DNA from: Pectinatus haikarae
Lineage (GTDB): Bacteria > Bacillota > Negativicutes > Selenomonadales > Selenomonadaceae
Strand: one strand, 5' to 3'
NCBI RefSeq assembly: GCF_030813505.1
Contig: NZ_JAUSUE010000008.1
DNA: 64,000 nt
Positions 52,191 through 61,857 of this stretch are shown one piece after another (within the stretch, counting starts at the first letter, position 1; each line of letters opens with the position of its first letter). The notes beneath the pieces were generated by a model. That model ran no database searches. It saw nothing but the letters and a program-made list of their open reading frames with translations, and was not told the origin of the DNA. A program made the position numbers and the translations under genes.

Positions 52191-53717
52191 ATGACAAAAT
52201 ATATAATGCTGCAGGGGACATCGTCTCACGTCGGCAAAAGCATACTGACGACAGCTTTGTGCCGTATATTTTTCCAGGACGGTATAAATATAGCACCTTT
52301 TAAAGCACAGAATATGGCGCTTAATTCTTATGTGACAGAAGATGGCAGAGAAATGGGACGTGCTCAGATAGCTCAGGCAGAGGCAGCCGGCCTTGAGCCA
52401 TGTGTAGAAATGAATCCCGTATTGCTGAAACCCACCGGAAATTCTTGTTCTCAGGTCATACTTATGGGGCGTCCTGTGGGAAATATGTCGGCAAAAGAAT
52501 ATCATCAGGGATATTCTTTAAAAGCTTTTGAGACTGTAAAGAAAGCTTTGGCAAAAATGCAGGATCGTTTCGAGATGCTGGCCATCGAAGGTGCAGGCAG
52601 TCCGGCCGAGATAAATTTAAAGGCGAATGATATTGTAAATATGCGCATTGCCAAACACCTGAATGCACCGGTACTTTTGATAGCCGATATAGACAGAGGC
52701 GGTGCTCTGGCTTCACTGGTCGGTACTTTGGCACTGCTGGATGATGAAGAAAGAAAACTTGTAAAAGGGCTTGTGATAAATAAGTTTCGTGGCGATATAA
52801 AATTGCTGGAACCGGCTCTTGATTTTCTTGAACGGAAGACAGGCAAGCCTGTTTTGGGCGTTGTGCCTTATTTGGAAAATCTCGATATTGATGATGAGGA
52901 TTCTGTATCGCTTGATGATAAAGATAAGAAAGTGAATAAAGAAAATGCTGTATTGAAAATTGCAGTCATTCGCACACCTAAGATATCAAATTTTACAGAT
53001 TTTGATGCTTTATCGCGAGAGGAAGATGTAAATCTTTATTATGCAAGTACAGCGGGACAGCTTGGTAGCCCCGATCTTATTATTCTTCCCGGCAGTAAAA
53101 ATACGACGGAAGATCTGCTGTATCTGCGCAGCAGCGGTCTCGAAAAATGTCTGAAAGACGCACATGAGAATAAGGTGCCTCTTGTGGGCGTCTGCGGCGG
53201 TTATCAGATGCTCGGCAGCAAAATACGTGATCCATATCATACCGAGTCGGCGCATGATGAGGTTGATGCGTTGAATTTTCTGCCCATGATAACTACTTTT
53301 GCCGAAAAAAAAGTCACCTCGCAGATCAAAGCGCAGGCGATGGACTGGCAGTTTTTGGGAGAAAAAGCCAGCTTTGCGGAACTGAACGGATATGAAATAC
53401 ATATGGGATTGACCGATTTTGCGGATGAGGTCAGGCATCCTTTTGTGATAAATATGCGGGGAGAATGCCCGGTTAATAAGGTTGACGGTGCTGTCAGCGC
53501 AGACGGTTTTATCATGGGGTCTTATATACACGGGATTTTTGATAACGATGAGTATAGAAGGACCTTATTGAATATCCTTCGCAAAAGGAAAGACCTGCCT
53601 CCGCTGCCGGCAAGTCAGAATTATGCGGCGCAGAAACAGGCGGCCTATAATAGACTGGCACAGACAGTGAGACAGGCACTTGATATGGAAAAGCTGAAAA
53701 AGATAATAGACGGATGA
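52191..53717 (+). CDS. cbiP: cobyric acid synthase
   Basis: 508 residues, ATG after TTTGGGAGAGATTCGGG. It amidates side chains b, d, e and g to give cobyric acid. The P-loop variant reads GTSSHVGKSILTTALCRIF, with PFKAQNMALNSYVT and IEGAGSPAEINL; the C-terminal glutaminase has the Cys in GVCGGYQMLG. It is 22 bases behind cbiA. Cobalamin made this way would serve the methylmalonyl-CoA mutase at the end of the window. Confidence 0.96.
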   Translation: MTKYIMLQGTSSHVGKSILTTALCRIFFQDGINIAPFKAQNMALNSYVTEDGREMGRAQIAQAEAAGLEPCVEMNPVLLKPTGNSCSQVILMGRPVGNMSAKEYHQGYSLKAFETVKKALAKMQDRFEMLAIEGAGSPAEINLKANDIVNMRIAKHLNAPVLLIADIDRGGALASLVGTLALLDDEERKLVKGLVINKFRGDIKLLEPALDFLERKTGKPVLGVVPYLENLDIDDEDSVSLDDKDKKVNKENAVLKIAVIRTPKISNFTDFDALSREEDVNLYYASTAGQLGSPDLIILPGSKNTTEDLLYLRSSGLEKCLKDAHENKVPLVGVCGGYQMLGSKIRDPYHTESAHDEVDALNFLPMITTFAEKKVTSQIKAQAMDWQFLGEKASFAELNGYEIHMGLTDFADEVRHPFVINMRGECPVNKVDGAVSADGFIMGSYIHGIFDNDEYRRTLLNILRKRKDLPPLPASQNYAAQKQAAYNRLAQTVRQALDMEKLKKIIDG

Positions 53718-53760
53718 TCGGAATGCTGTCCGCCGGTAAATTCTTATGGGGGAAAAAGAT

Positions 53761-54348
53761 ATGATGCAGACAAAGCTCACGAAAAAACAAGCATGGGAAT
53801 TGCTTAAAAAATATAATAGTGAAGATTTTCATTTGCTTCATGCAGCCACTGTTTCGGCGGTTATGCATTGGTATGCGGAACATTTGGAATATGCAGACGA
53901 GGCGGATTTTTGGGGAATTGTGGGACTGCTTCACGATATTGATTTTGAAAAATATCCGCAGGAACATTGCCGAAAGGCACCGGAGCTTTTGCAGGAAATA
54001 AATGCTGAAGAAAATTTGATCCGAGCGGTTTGTTCACATGGATATGGCATCTGTGTCGATATAAAACCGGAGCACATGATGGAAAAAGTTCTGTTTGCCA
54101 GTGATGAATTGACAGGGCTGATAGGAGCTGCAGCGCTGATGCGTCCGTCGAAGAGTGTGCAGGACATGGAACTTAAAAGCCTGAAAAAAAAATTTAAAGA
54201 TAAAAGATTTGCCGCCGGCTGTTCGCGCGATATCATAAAACAGGGAGCAGATATGCTGGGATGGACTCTTGACGAGCTTTTGGAAAAAACACTTTGGGCG
54301 ATGAAAGACGAAGAGAAGTTGATTGCCAGTGAATTAACGGCAGAGTAA
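53761..54348 (+). CDS. HD-domain hydrolase
   Basis: About 195 residues; ATG 53761 lies behind GGGGGAAAAAGAT (a start at 53746 is possible). HD phosphohydrolase fold: His in LLHAATVSAVM, the HD pair in GLLHDIDFEKYP, and further His/Asp in CSHGYG and ASDELTGLI. This matches a family usually annotated 'HDIG-domain hydrolase' of unknown substrate. It follows cbiP by about 40 bases and may share its transcript. Confidence 0.85.
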   Translation: MMQTKLTKKQAWELLKKYNSEDFHLLHAATVSAVMHWYAEHLEYADEADFWGIVGLLHDIDFEKYPQEHCRKAPELLQEINAEENLIRAVCSHGYGICVDIKPEHMMEKVLFASDELTGLIGAAALMRPSKSVQDMELKSLKKKFKDKRFAAGCSRDIIKQGADMLGWTLDELLEKTLWAMKDEEKLIASELTAE

Positions 54349-54368
54349 GTTTTCCTCACAGCGCTGTT

Positions 54369-55010
54369 CTATTCACCTGGGATGGGAGCAGTGACAAAGG
54401 CATCCAAAGGATAGGCAGTCATACTGAACCAGTCGGCAGCGTCATCCCATGACAGGACAAGGTTCTCCCTGAGGACACTGCCGCTTCCGTTGTCAGCATA
54501 GCCTTGCAGAATGGGCCATGCATTTTCACTGTTGAGTAAATGTACTTTCATATTTGTACTATTCCAGCCCATGTCCACTATATTATCCATACTGGCATAA
54601 GTTGCATAGCTGCTTTTATAAGGTCCTATCATGTAAAAATCATGTGTAAGACCATTGCTTTGGAGCGCATTGTCTTTTATTATCCAAAAAACCATATCGG
54701 GATCAGCTGCTTTGAATTCGAATATTTTTATGATGCTTCCGGGTAAAAAAGTAAACTCAATGTTATTGGCGCTGCCGGAAACAAGCATGCTGCCGCGTAC
54801 TTTTCCGTTGTAGCTGTCGGGCATGAAGAATGTGAAACGTACATATTCATTCCATTGGCCCATGGTACGAACGCTGAAAACATCGCCCCAAAGATTGTCA
54901 GACGCAAATTCTGAAATCTCCCGAGCACTGATAATACGCATGGCCTGGCAGGATGTTTGATAAAAATAGAATATTGAAGCGAATATTATAATAAGGGATA
55001 TTTTTTTCAT
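54369..55010 (-). CDS. hypothetical exported protein
   Basis: About 213 residues; ATG 55010 follows TTGAGGAGTGATTCT. The signal peptide MKKISLIIIFASIFYFYQT precedes a likely cut near SCQA, where the Cys could also suggest a lipoprotein-like site although the lipobox is poor. The mature part is beta-rich (EYVRFTFFMPDSY, GSMLVSGSANNIEFTFLPG) and not recognised. Located in the periplasm or envelope. It converges on the HD gene. Confidence 0.75.
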   Translation of the reverse strand: MKKISLIIIFASIFYFYQTSCQAMRIISAREISEFASDNLWGDVFSVRTMGQWNEYVRFTFFMPDSYNGKVRGSMLVSGSANNIEFTFLPGSIIKIFEFKAADPDMVFWIIKDNALQSNGLTHDFYMIGPYKSSYATYASMDNIVDMGWNSTNMKVHLLNSENAWPILQGYADNGSGSVLRENLVLSWDDAADWFSMTAYPLDAFVTAPIPGE

Positions 55011-55147
55011 AGAATCACTCCTCAAAATAAATATATCATCCAAATACACAGTAGCATATAAAATAAATATTAGTCAAGCAAGGCAGAAATGGCAATATTG
55101 TTTTTTCTATAGTTTTATGATAATATAAGGGCGTTGAAATATGAAAA

Positions 55148-55378
55148 ATGCTATGAAAAAGAGAGCACGGACGGATGCGGTATAGAGAGAAAATCCTCAG
55201 GCTGAAAGATTTTTCCGCAAAAATTTGTTGCTGTAGCTTTAGAGCTTCTGCGGTGAAGTTAGTAGCCGCGGACGTGCGGCGCGGCGTTAGGCGTTTGAGC
55301 TTTGCCCGACGGCAGAGAAATTTAGGTGGTACCACGAAAGTATACTCTTTCGTCCTATTGGGACGGAGGGGTTTTTTT
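55148..55378 (+). ncRNA. T-box leader of valS
   Basis: The T-box AGGTGGTACCACG lies at 55324-55336; its TGGT can pair with the ACCA end of uncharged tRNA-Val. Upstream are a structured stem I with an AGAGAG (GA) motif and a GTA at 55180-55182 that could be the valine specifier codon. A terminator (CGTCC-TATT-GGGACG, then seven T) follows at 55351-55378. Uncharged tRNA-Val would favour read-through into valS. Confidence 0.88.
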
Positions 55379-55396
55379 ATTTTAGGAGGGAATAAT

Positions 55397-58051
55397 TTGC
55401 AGGAGACAAACATTCCAAAGGTTTATGATCCGCAGAGTTTTGAAAAAAAATGGTATGAATTTTGGGAGAAAAATAAATTATTTCACGCAAAAGTGCAAAA
55501 AGATAAGAAGACTTACAGTATTGTAATACCGCCGCCGAATGTCACCGGTCAGCTTCATATGGGGCATGCAATGGATAACACTTTGCAGGATATTCTTATA
55601 CGCTTTCGCCGTATGCAGGGATATAATACCTTGTGGATGCCGGGATGCGACCATGCCGGTATAGCTACACAGGCAAAGGTGGACGCGGCGCTGAGAGAAG
55701 AAGGGTCCTCACGTCATGAAATAGGCAGGGAAAAATTTGTAGAACGGGCATGGCAGTGGAAGGAAAAATTTGGCAGCCGTATAATGTACCAGCTGCGGTC
55801 TTTGGGATCTTCCTGTGATTGGGACAGAGAACGGTTTACAATGGATGAAGGCTGTTCTAAGGCAGTGAGAGAGGTTTTTGTCCGGTTGTATGAGGAAGGG
55901 CTGATCTATCAGGGGACGCGTATTACAAATTGGTGTCCGCACTGTAATACGGCACTCAGCGATATAGAAGTGGAACATGAGACGGAAATGGGACATTTGT
56001 ATCATATCCGCTATAATGTCGAAGGTACAGATGAATATGTTGAGATAGCCACTACACGTCCGGAGACAATGTTCGGTGACACAGGAGTGGCTGTTCATCC
56101 TGAGGATGAGAGATATAAAAGACTGGTCGGGAAAATGCTGGTGCTGCCTGTTGTCGGACGTCTCATACCTCTTTTTGCTGACGAATATGTTGATCCGCAG
56201 TTTGGTACGGGAGCGGTGAAGGTCACCCCGGCGCATGATCCGAATGATTTTGAGATGGGACAACGGCATGATCTTGAGCAGATACTTGTTATGACGAATG
56301 ATGGAAGAATGGCGGAAAATACCGGACTTTATGCCGGCATGGACCGTTATGAATGCCGGCGACGTCTGATCGAGGATTTGAAGAGCCGGGGAGTTTTATC
56401 GGGTATAGAGGATCATGAACATGCAGTGGGACATTGCTCGCGATGTGATACAACTGTTGAACCGATGATTTCCAAACAATGGTTTGTAAAAATGGAGTCA
56501 TTGGCGAAACCGGCCGTAGAGGTTGTAAAAAACGGAAAAATAAAATTTGTACCGGAACGCTTCACTAAAATATATTGCAACTGGCTTGAAAATATACGTG
56601 ACTGGTGCATTTCCCGTCAGCTTTGGTGGGGACATCAAATACCTGCATGGTATTGTGATAATTGCGGAGAAACGATAGTTTCACGTGATGATGTCACTGT
56701 GTGCACAAAATGCGGCAGTAATCATCTGCGCAGGGACGAAGATGTTCTGGACACATGGTTCAGTTCCGGTTTATGGCCGTTTGAAACGATGGGATGGCCG
56801 GAAAAAACAGAGGAATTGAAACAGTTTTATCCGACAAGTGTGCTTGTGACAGGTTATGATATAATTTTCTTCTGGGTTGCCCGCATGGTAATGATGGGAT
56901 TGAAGTTTGGCGAAGATATTCCTTTTAAGCATGTGTTTATTCATGGACTGGTGCGTGATTCTCAAGGACGCAAGATGAGCAAGTCACTCGGGAACGGAAT
57001 CGATCCGGTCGAGGTTATCGAAAAATACGGAGCGGATACATTGCGCTTTATGCTGATAACGGGAAATACTCCCGGGAATGATATGCGCTTTTATTGGGAA
57101 CGTGTGGAAAGTGCACGCAATTTTGCCAATAAGTTATGGAATGCATCTCGATTTATGCTTATGAATCTGGAAGGTTTCGATAAGGATTTTGTGCCTGAAC
57201 AGGCGGAATATACGCTGGCGGACAAATGGATATTGAGCAGGTATGCACATACTGCAGCATCTGTAACGAAAAATTTGGAGAATTTCGAGCTGGGCGAAGC
57301 TGCCCGATCTTTATATGAGTTCATTTGGAATGAATTTTGTGATTGGTATATAGAATTGAGCAAGGCACGTCTCTATGATAAGGAAAATATAGCTGCAAGA
57401 AAGACGGCACAATATGTCCTGGGGTATGTGCTGGAACATACATTGAGATTACTCCATCCTTTTATGCCTTTTATAACGGAAGAAATATGGCAGCATATAC
57501 CTCATGAGGGAGAAAGTGTCATGACGAGCTTGTGGCCTGATGGGGAAAATGGAAAAATAGATGCTGCCGCTGAAAAAAATATGACGGCTGTCATGGAAAC
57601 AATCAAAGCGATAAGAAATATACGTGCGCAGGTAAATGCCGTACCCGGCAGGAAAAGTGAAGTGATCTTATTCTTCGCGGATCGCAGTTTAAAGGAAACC
57701 TTTGTAGAAAATAAGGGATATCTGGCATCTCTTGCGGCTGCCGAACCGATGACCGTATGGACAGACAGCATGGTCAAGCCGGAAAATGCGATGACAGCTG
57801 TAGTCAGCGGGGTTGAAGTTTATCTGCCGATGGCGGGACTGATCGATGTGGAAAAGGAAACGGCACGGCTTACCAAGGAAATGATAAATCTCGATAAGGA
57901 AATAGAGCGCCTTGCAAAGAAATTAAGCAATGAAGGTTTTTTGGCCAAAGCTCCGGCAGAAGTAGTAGAAAAAGAGAAGGAGAAACAAAAGGGCTATACT
58001 GATAAGAAAGCAGCGGTACAGGAACGCTTGACTTATCTGGCGGCCTTGTGA
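55397..58051 (+). CDS. valS: valyl-tRNA synthetase
   Basis: About 884 residues from TTG 55397, preceded by TTAGGAGGGAATAA; the open frame extends upstream through the T-box leader, which is not coding. Class I synthetase: HIGH motif PPPNVTGQLHMGHAMD, editing domain with TTRPETMFGDTGVAV, zinc-like cysteine pairs (WCPHCN, YCDNCGETI, CTKCGS), KMSKS motif GRKMSKSLGNGIDP, anticodon domain, and the C-terminal coiled coil typical of ValRS (RLTKEMINLDKEIERLAKKL). Regulated by the T-box; folC follows at six bases. Confidence 0.97.
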   Translation: MQETNIPKVYDPQSFEKKWYEFWEKNKLFHAKVQKDKKTYSIVIPPPNVTGQLHMGHAMDNTLQDILIRFRRMQGYNTLWMPGCDHAGIATQAKVDAALREEGSSRHEIGREKFVERAWQWKEKFGSRIMYQLRSLGSSCDWDRERFTMDEGCSKAVREVFVRLYEEGLIYQGTRITNWCPHCNTALSDIEVEHETEMGHLYHIRYNVEGTDEYVEIATTRPETMFGDTGVAVHPEDERYKRLVGKMLVLPVVGRLIPLFADEYVDPQFGTGAVKVTPAHDPNDFEMGQRHDLEQILVMTNDGRMAENTGLYAGMDRYECRRRLIEDLKSRGVLSGIEDHEHAVGHCSRCDTTVEPMISKQWFVKMESLAKPAVEVVKNGKIKFVPERFTKIYCNWLENIRDWCISRQLWWGHQIPAWYCDNCGETIVSRDDVTVCTKCGSNHLRRDEDVLDTWFSSGLWPFETMGWPEKTEELKQFYPTSVLVTGYDIIFFWVARMVMMGLKFGEDIPFKHVFIHGLVRDSQGRKMSKSLGNGIDPVEVIEKYGADTLRFMLITGNTPGNDMRFYWERVESARNFANKLWNASRFMLMNLEGFDKDFVPEQAEYTLADKWILSRYAHTAASVTKNLENFELGEAARSLYEFIWNEFCDWYIELSKARLYDKENIAARKTAQYVLGYVLEHTLRLLHPFMPFITEEIWQHIPHEGESVMTSLWPDGENGKIDAAAEKNMTAVMETIKAIRNIRAQVNAVPGRKSEVILFFADRSLKETFVENKGYLASLAAAEPMTVWTDSMVKPENAMTAVVSGVEVYLPMAGLIDVEKETARLTKEMINLDKEIERLAKKLSNEGFLAKAPAEVVEKEKEKQKGYTDKKAAVQERLTYLAAL

Positions 58052-58057
58052 GGAAAA

Positions 58058-59371
58058 ATGGATTATCAGGAAGCATTGTCATATCTTAATGAACTGAATA
58101 AATTCGGCACCAGACTGGGGCTTGAGAGAATAAAACGGCTGGTGGAGCTGCTCGATGAACCGCAGCTCAAATATAAAACCATTCACGTGACAGGGACCAA
58201 CGGTAAAGGATCGGTCTGTGCCATGATCAGCGGAATTATACATCAATCAGGAATAAAGACAGGCCTGTATATCTCACCACATCTTTTTTCCTATACGGAG
58301 CGGATTCAAATTGACGGAGCACCGGTGAGCAAGGCTGCATTTGCTAATTGTATAGGAGTTGTAAAAACTTTTGCCGATCAAATGATCGATGAAGGCATGG
58401 AATCGCCTACGCAGTTTGAGGTGCTGACTGCCGCAGCTTTCTTATGCTTTGCGGTAAATAAAGTGGAATATGCCGTTATCGAAGTCGGTCTCGGCGGTCT
58501 TTTTGATTCTACTAATGTAGTATTGCCGGAAGTGTCTGTCATTACTAATATTGCTTTTGAACATGCTGCTTTCTGCGGAGGAACACTAGAAGGAATAGCA
58601 CATCATAAAGCCGGGATAATAAAAGACGGAATACCCGTAGTCACCGATGCAAAAGGTATGACACTTGATATACTGCATCAGGAGGCCGCTGAAAAAAATA
58701 CGGATCTTTTTATTGAGGATACTGATTTTCAGGCACAATTTCTCAGCTATGACGGCAGCAGACAGTATATAGCGTTTGCTTCTAACATTCTCGGCGTTAA
58801 AGAGGAATTTGCGCTCAATCTTTTGGGAGATCATCAGGTGCGGAATGGGGCACTGGCGATAATGACGGCATATTTGCTTGCCAATGATGAACGGCGTATA
58901 ACAGCAGAGTCCGCAAGAGTAGCCTTGGAAAACGTAAGATGGCCGGGACGATTTGAGAAATTTGACATAAATAATAAGCGTATAATTATTGACGGTGCGC
59001 ATAATCCGGCGGGGATACTTATGCTCAGACAAAATTTGGATAAGTATTTTCCCGATGAACAGCGTGTTTTTGTGTTGGGAATATTAAAGGATAAGGCAGT
59101 AGCTGTGATGCTGAAAACACTGCTGCGTCCGAATGATATAGTCATCGCCACAGAACCGGATTCACCGCGTATGGCCGATCCTTCAGAGTGGGCTCAAAAC
59201 TTGGATATTAAATATGTGCAGGTGGAGACAGACAGGCAGGCCGCTTTAACAAAAGCAATGGCACTGACACAGGAGGGCTGTTTATTATGTCTTACCGGAT
59301 CACTTTATCTGATAGGTGAATTGCGTCATATCTTATGTGAAATCAAGGAAAATGAAAAACGAAATATTTGA
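58058..59371 (+). CDS. folC: folylpolyglutamate / dihydrofolate synthase
   Basis: 437 residues. ATP-dependent addition of glutamate to folates, and usually also dihydropteroate to dihydrofolate. Mur-ligase fold: LERIKRLVELL start, P-loop HVTGTNGKGSVCAMI, YISPHLFSYTERIQI, EVGLGGLFDSTNVV, and C-terminal IIDGAHNPAG. It follows valS by six bases and is thus under its T-box, an arrangement common in Firmicutes. Confidence 0.95.
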   Translation: MDYQEALSYLNELNKFGTRLGLERIKRLVELLDEPQLKYKTIHVTGTNGKGSVCAMISGIIHQSGIKTGLYISPHLFSYTERIQIDGAPVSKAAFANCIGVVKTFADQMIDEGMESPTQFEVLTAAAFLCFAVNKVEYAVIEVGLGGLFDSTNVVLPEVSVITNIAFEHAAFCGGTLEGIAHHKAGIIKDGIPVVTDAKGMTLDILHQEAAEKNTDLFIEDTDFQAQFLSYDGSRQYIAFASNILGVKEEFALNLLGDHQVRNGALAIMTAYLLANDERRITAESARVALENVRWPGRFEKFDINNKRIIIDGAHNPAGILMLRQNLDKYFPDEQRVFVLGILKDKAVAVMLKTLLRPNDIVIATEPDSPRMADPSEWAQNLDIKYVQVETDRQAALTKAMALTQEGCLLCLTGSLYLIGELRHILCEIKENEKRNI

Positions 59372-59432
59372 TATGGCATCTTTCTGAAATGTTATAAGGA
59401 TAACTGAGAACTTGTGATTCTTTAGGAGATAT

Positions 59433-60764
59433 ATGAATATTTTTAAAAGAAATAAATATGCCAAAGATTCAGGTACAATGATGTTTTATGCGTTGCTTGT
59501 GACACTTTTCCTTTTGCCATTCAGCGGCGACGGGGCAGCCTATACCTTATTCTTGGGATGGTTTTTTTATCTGTTGAAAGTCTATTTTTCCGGTTGGCAA
59601 TGGAAACGGACACATATAGATTTGCCGCTGGCGGTTTTTGTGTGTATTGCTTTTCTCTCAGTGATTAATTCACCGCAGAAAATGTTCAGTTTTTACAATG
59701 CCTATCATCTTATTGGAAAGTACCTGCTGATATATTATTTGGCTGTACAATGCATAGTAACTGAAGAACAAATCAGGAAAATTATTTTTTCCATAGGTAT
59801 TTCAGCTCTACTGGTACTGTTTTACGGATTTTTTCAATATACTGTCGGTATCAATACAGCCGGTATGGACTGGACAGATATGCAGGCTTTTCCCGAAATG
59901 ACAATGCGTGTTTTTTCCACGTGGGAGAATCCTAACATTCTGGCCGGTTATTTGAATATGGTTATGGCAATAGCTTTTGGTATTTTTATATATACTGATG
60001 AAAAAAAAGCAAGATTGATAATCGGTATTTTTTTTATATTGGCTGTGATTATTTTAGGATTTACCTATGCCAGAGGTGCATGTCTGAGTATAGTTGCGGT
60101 GATAGCAGCATATGGAATTTTCTGCAAAAAGAAAATTATTTTACCCCTTGTTGCTGTATTGGCTGTGCTGATGTATTTAGATACGGCTTTGTTTGATCGA
60201 ATGACTTCTGTTTTTACTACCATTGATACTTCTTCTGAGCTCAGACTGGCATTGTGGGAGAGCACAGTGGAAATGGTATTGGACCACCCACTTTTGGGTA
60301 TAGGATGGGGTGCGTATTATTTTGTTTATCCGTCCTATGATTTTTATATGCAGGGAAATTTTATAAAAATAGTACACGCGCATAATATGTATCTTAATAT
60401 TGCAGCAGAAACAGGGATTATCGGTCTTCTTTCCTTTATAGTCTGTCTTGGCGGCAGCATATGGCGTGCTCTGCTGAATTATAAACGGCTGCCTACCAAT
60501 TTTTTGCGCGGAACATTACTGGGCTGTGGTTTGGCACTTTCGGCTATAGCACTCAATGGTTTAACTGATTTTGTTCTTTTCAATACTCGGCTGTCCATGT
60601 TTTTCTGGTCAGTTATTGCAGTGATTTCGGCATTGCTGCAAAATAAGGAATTGCTGACTGCACGTGAAGGTATGAAAAACAGGCGTATAGGATTTAGCAT
60701 ATTGCCCGCTCTTTCCAATGAGGAGATCGAAAAAAATAAATCATATAATTTGAAATCATTTTAG
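59433..60764 (+). CDS. O-antigen ligase-like membrane protein
   Basis: 443 residues, ATG after TTTAGGAGATAT. About ten to twelve hydrophobic helices with the Wzy_C/WaaL-type loop (about 270-340: LRLALWESTVEMVLDHPLLG, GWGAYYFVYPSYDFY, VHAHNMYLNIAAETG). The conserved HAHN-x-Y-L is the family's catalytic-loop His motif. It ligates or polymerises glycans at the inner membrane; the exact role is unclear. Downstream of folC, possibly co-transcribed. Confidence 0.88.
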   Translation: MNIFKRNKYAKDSGTMMFYALLVTLFLLPFSGDGAAYTLFLGWFFYLLKVYFSGWQWKRTHIDLPLAVFVCIAFLSVINSPQKMFSFYNAYHLIGKYLLIYYLAVQCIVTEEQIRKIIFSIGISALLVLFYGFFQYTVGINTAGMDWTDMQAFPEMTMRVFSTWENPNILAGYLNMVMAIAFGIFIYTDEKKARLIIGIFFILAVIILGFTYARGACLSIVAVIAAYGIFCKKKIILPLVAVLAVLMYLDTALFDRMTSVFTTIDTSSELRLALWESTVEMVLDHPLLGIGWGAYYFVYPSYDFYMQGNFIKIVHAHNMYLNIAAETGIIGLLSFIVCLGGSIWRALLNYKRLPTNFLRGTLLGCGLALSAIALNGLTDFVLFNTRLSMFFWSVIAVISALLQNKELLTAREGMKNRRIGFSILPALSNEEIEKNKSYNLKSF

Positions 60765-60896
60765 CTGTATTGAAGGTTTGCAGAAGTTTATGATATTATA
60801 AATTTACATTCAGGCAAATTGGTGCTGTGGCATCAGCTCAGCCTGTTTGCCCTATGACTGAAAGTTAATCGGATAAGGGAGAAGGCGAAAAGTATA

Positions 60897-61523
60897 ATGA
60901 AAGATATATCAAAGGCTACTATAGACAGATTGCCTTTATATCTGAGGGCACTGCGCATGGCTCAGGATGAAGGTCTTGATGTAATCTCATCTGAAGAACT
61001 CGGACGCAGACTGGAGATTACACCGGAGCAGATACGCAAGGATTTGGCATCCTTTGGACAATTCGGCAAAAAAGGCGTGGGTTACTATGTAAATGAATTA
61101 AAGCACAGTATCAGTAATATTTTAGGACTTGATAATCATTGGAATATAGCCATTATAGGCATAGGTCATCTGGGGTCAGCTCTGGCTAATTATCATAATT
61201 TTATTTCATTAGGGTTTAATTTAGTGGCGCTGTTTGATTATGAACCCAATATAATTGGGAAGACCGTAAATCACGTCAAAGTAAAAGATGTTGCTTTGTT
61301 GGAACAGACTATAAAGGAATTGAATATCCATATAGGTATTATTACAGTTCCCGGACAATTTGCTCAGGAAGTAGCCGACAGGCTGGTCAAAGCTAAAATA
61401 AAAGGAATATGGAATTTTGCGCCTATCAGGATGAAGGTTCCTGATGATATGCACATAGTGAATGAAGATTTGTCCATCGGTCTATCCTGTTTGTCATATC
61501 ATATCACGAGAAAACCTCATTAG
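60897..61523 (+). CDS. rex: redox-sensing transcriptional repressor Rex
   Basis: 208 residues. Winged HTH (about 5-80: IDRLPLYLRALRMAQDEG, SSEELGRRLEITPEQIRKDLASFG, GVGYYV) and Rossmann domain with IIGIGHLGSALANY and LFDYEP. NADH binding releases it from DNA and turns on fermentation genes. The ATG lies behind GGGAGAAGGCGAAA. It stands directly before fermentation genes (CoA transferase, methylmalonyl-CoA mutase). A half-site TTCACAA is visible downstream (near 61600), but no full Rex box was found. Confidence 0.96.
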   Translation: MKDISKATIDRLPLYLRALRMAQDEGLDVISSEELGRRLEITPEQIRKDLASFGQFGKKGVGYYVNELKHSISNILGLDNHWNIAIIGIGHLGSALANYHNFISLGFNLVALFDYEPNIIGKTVNHVKVKDVALLEQTIKELNIHIGIITVPGQFAQEVADRLVKAKIKGIWNFAPIRMKVPDDMHIVNEDLSIGLSCLSYHITRKPH

Positions 61524-61857
61524 GGTCATGCCCTCATTTTTTTGCAGGACGCGACACTCTTGAATGCCGCTGTAAAACGATTACTTTTATGTATAATTTT
61601 TCACAATTATATACAATTAGGTTTTGTTTTTTGGCTAAATTGCTTGACGCTTTTATTATCTGGTGGTATCCTAACAATTGTAGAAATATGGTCGTTTTGC
61701 TGTACTATTAACTATAAATGAAGTAAATAATTACTATTCACTTTGATTATAGTTAAAAAATGGCGGGAGGCTATATATGACGTCATCGGCGATTGTTTTT
61801 GCCGGTAGTGTAGTAATTAAATTTATAGTTATTGATTCATGGGGAGGAGAATATTTG
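61524..61857 (+). promoter_or_regulatory. promoter region of the CoA transferase
   Basis: No gene is seen. A promoter-like TTGACG, 17-base spacer, TATCCT lies at 61644-61672. The ribosome binding site GGGGAGGAGAATATTTG lies directly before ATG 61858. A TTCACAA half-site near 61600 may be relevant to Rex. Confidence 0.55.

Noticed and set aside
55175..55396. N-terminal extension of valS
   Set aside because: The frame is open, but the stretch is the T-box leader with T-box and terminator; the TTG at 55397 has a proper AGGAGG-type site.
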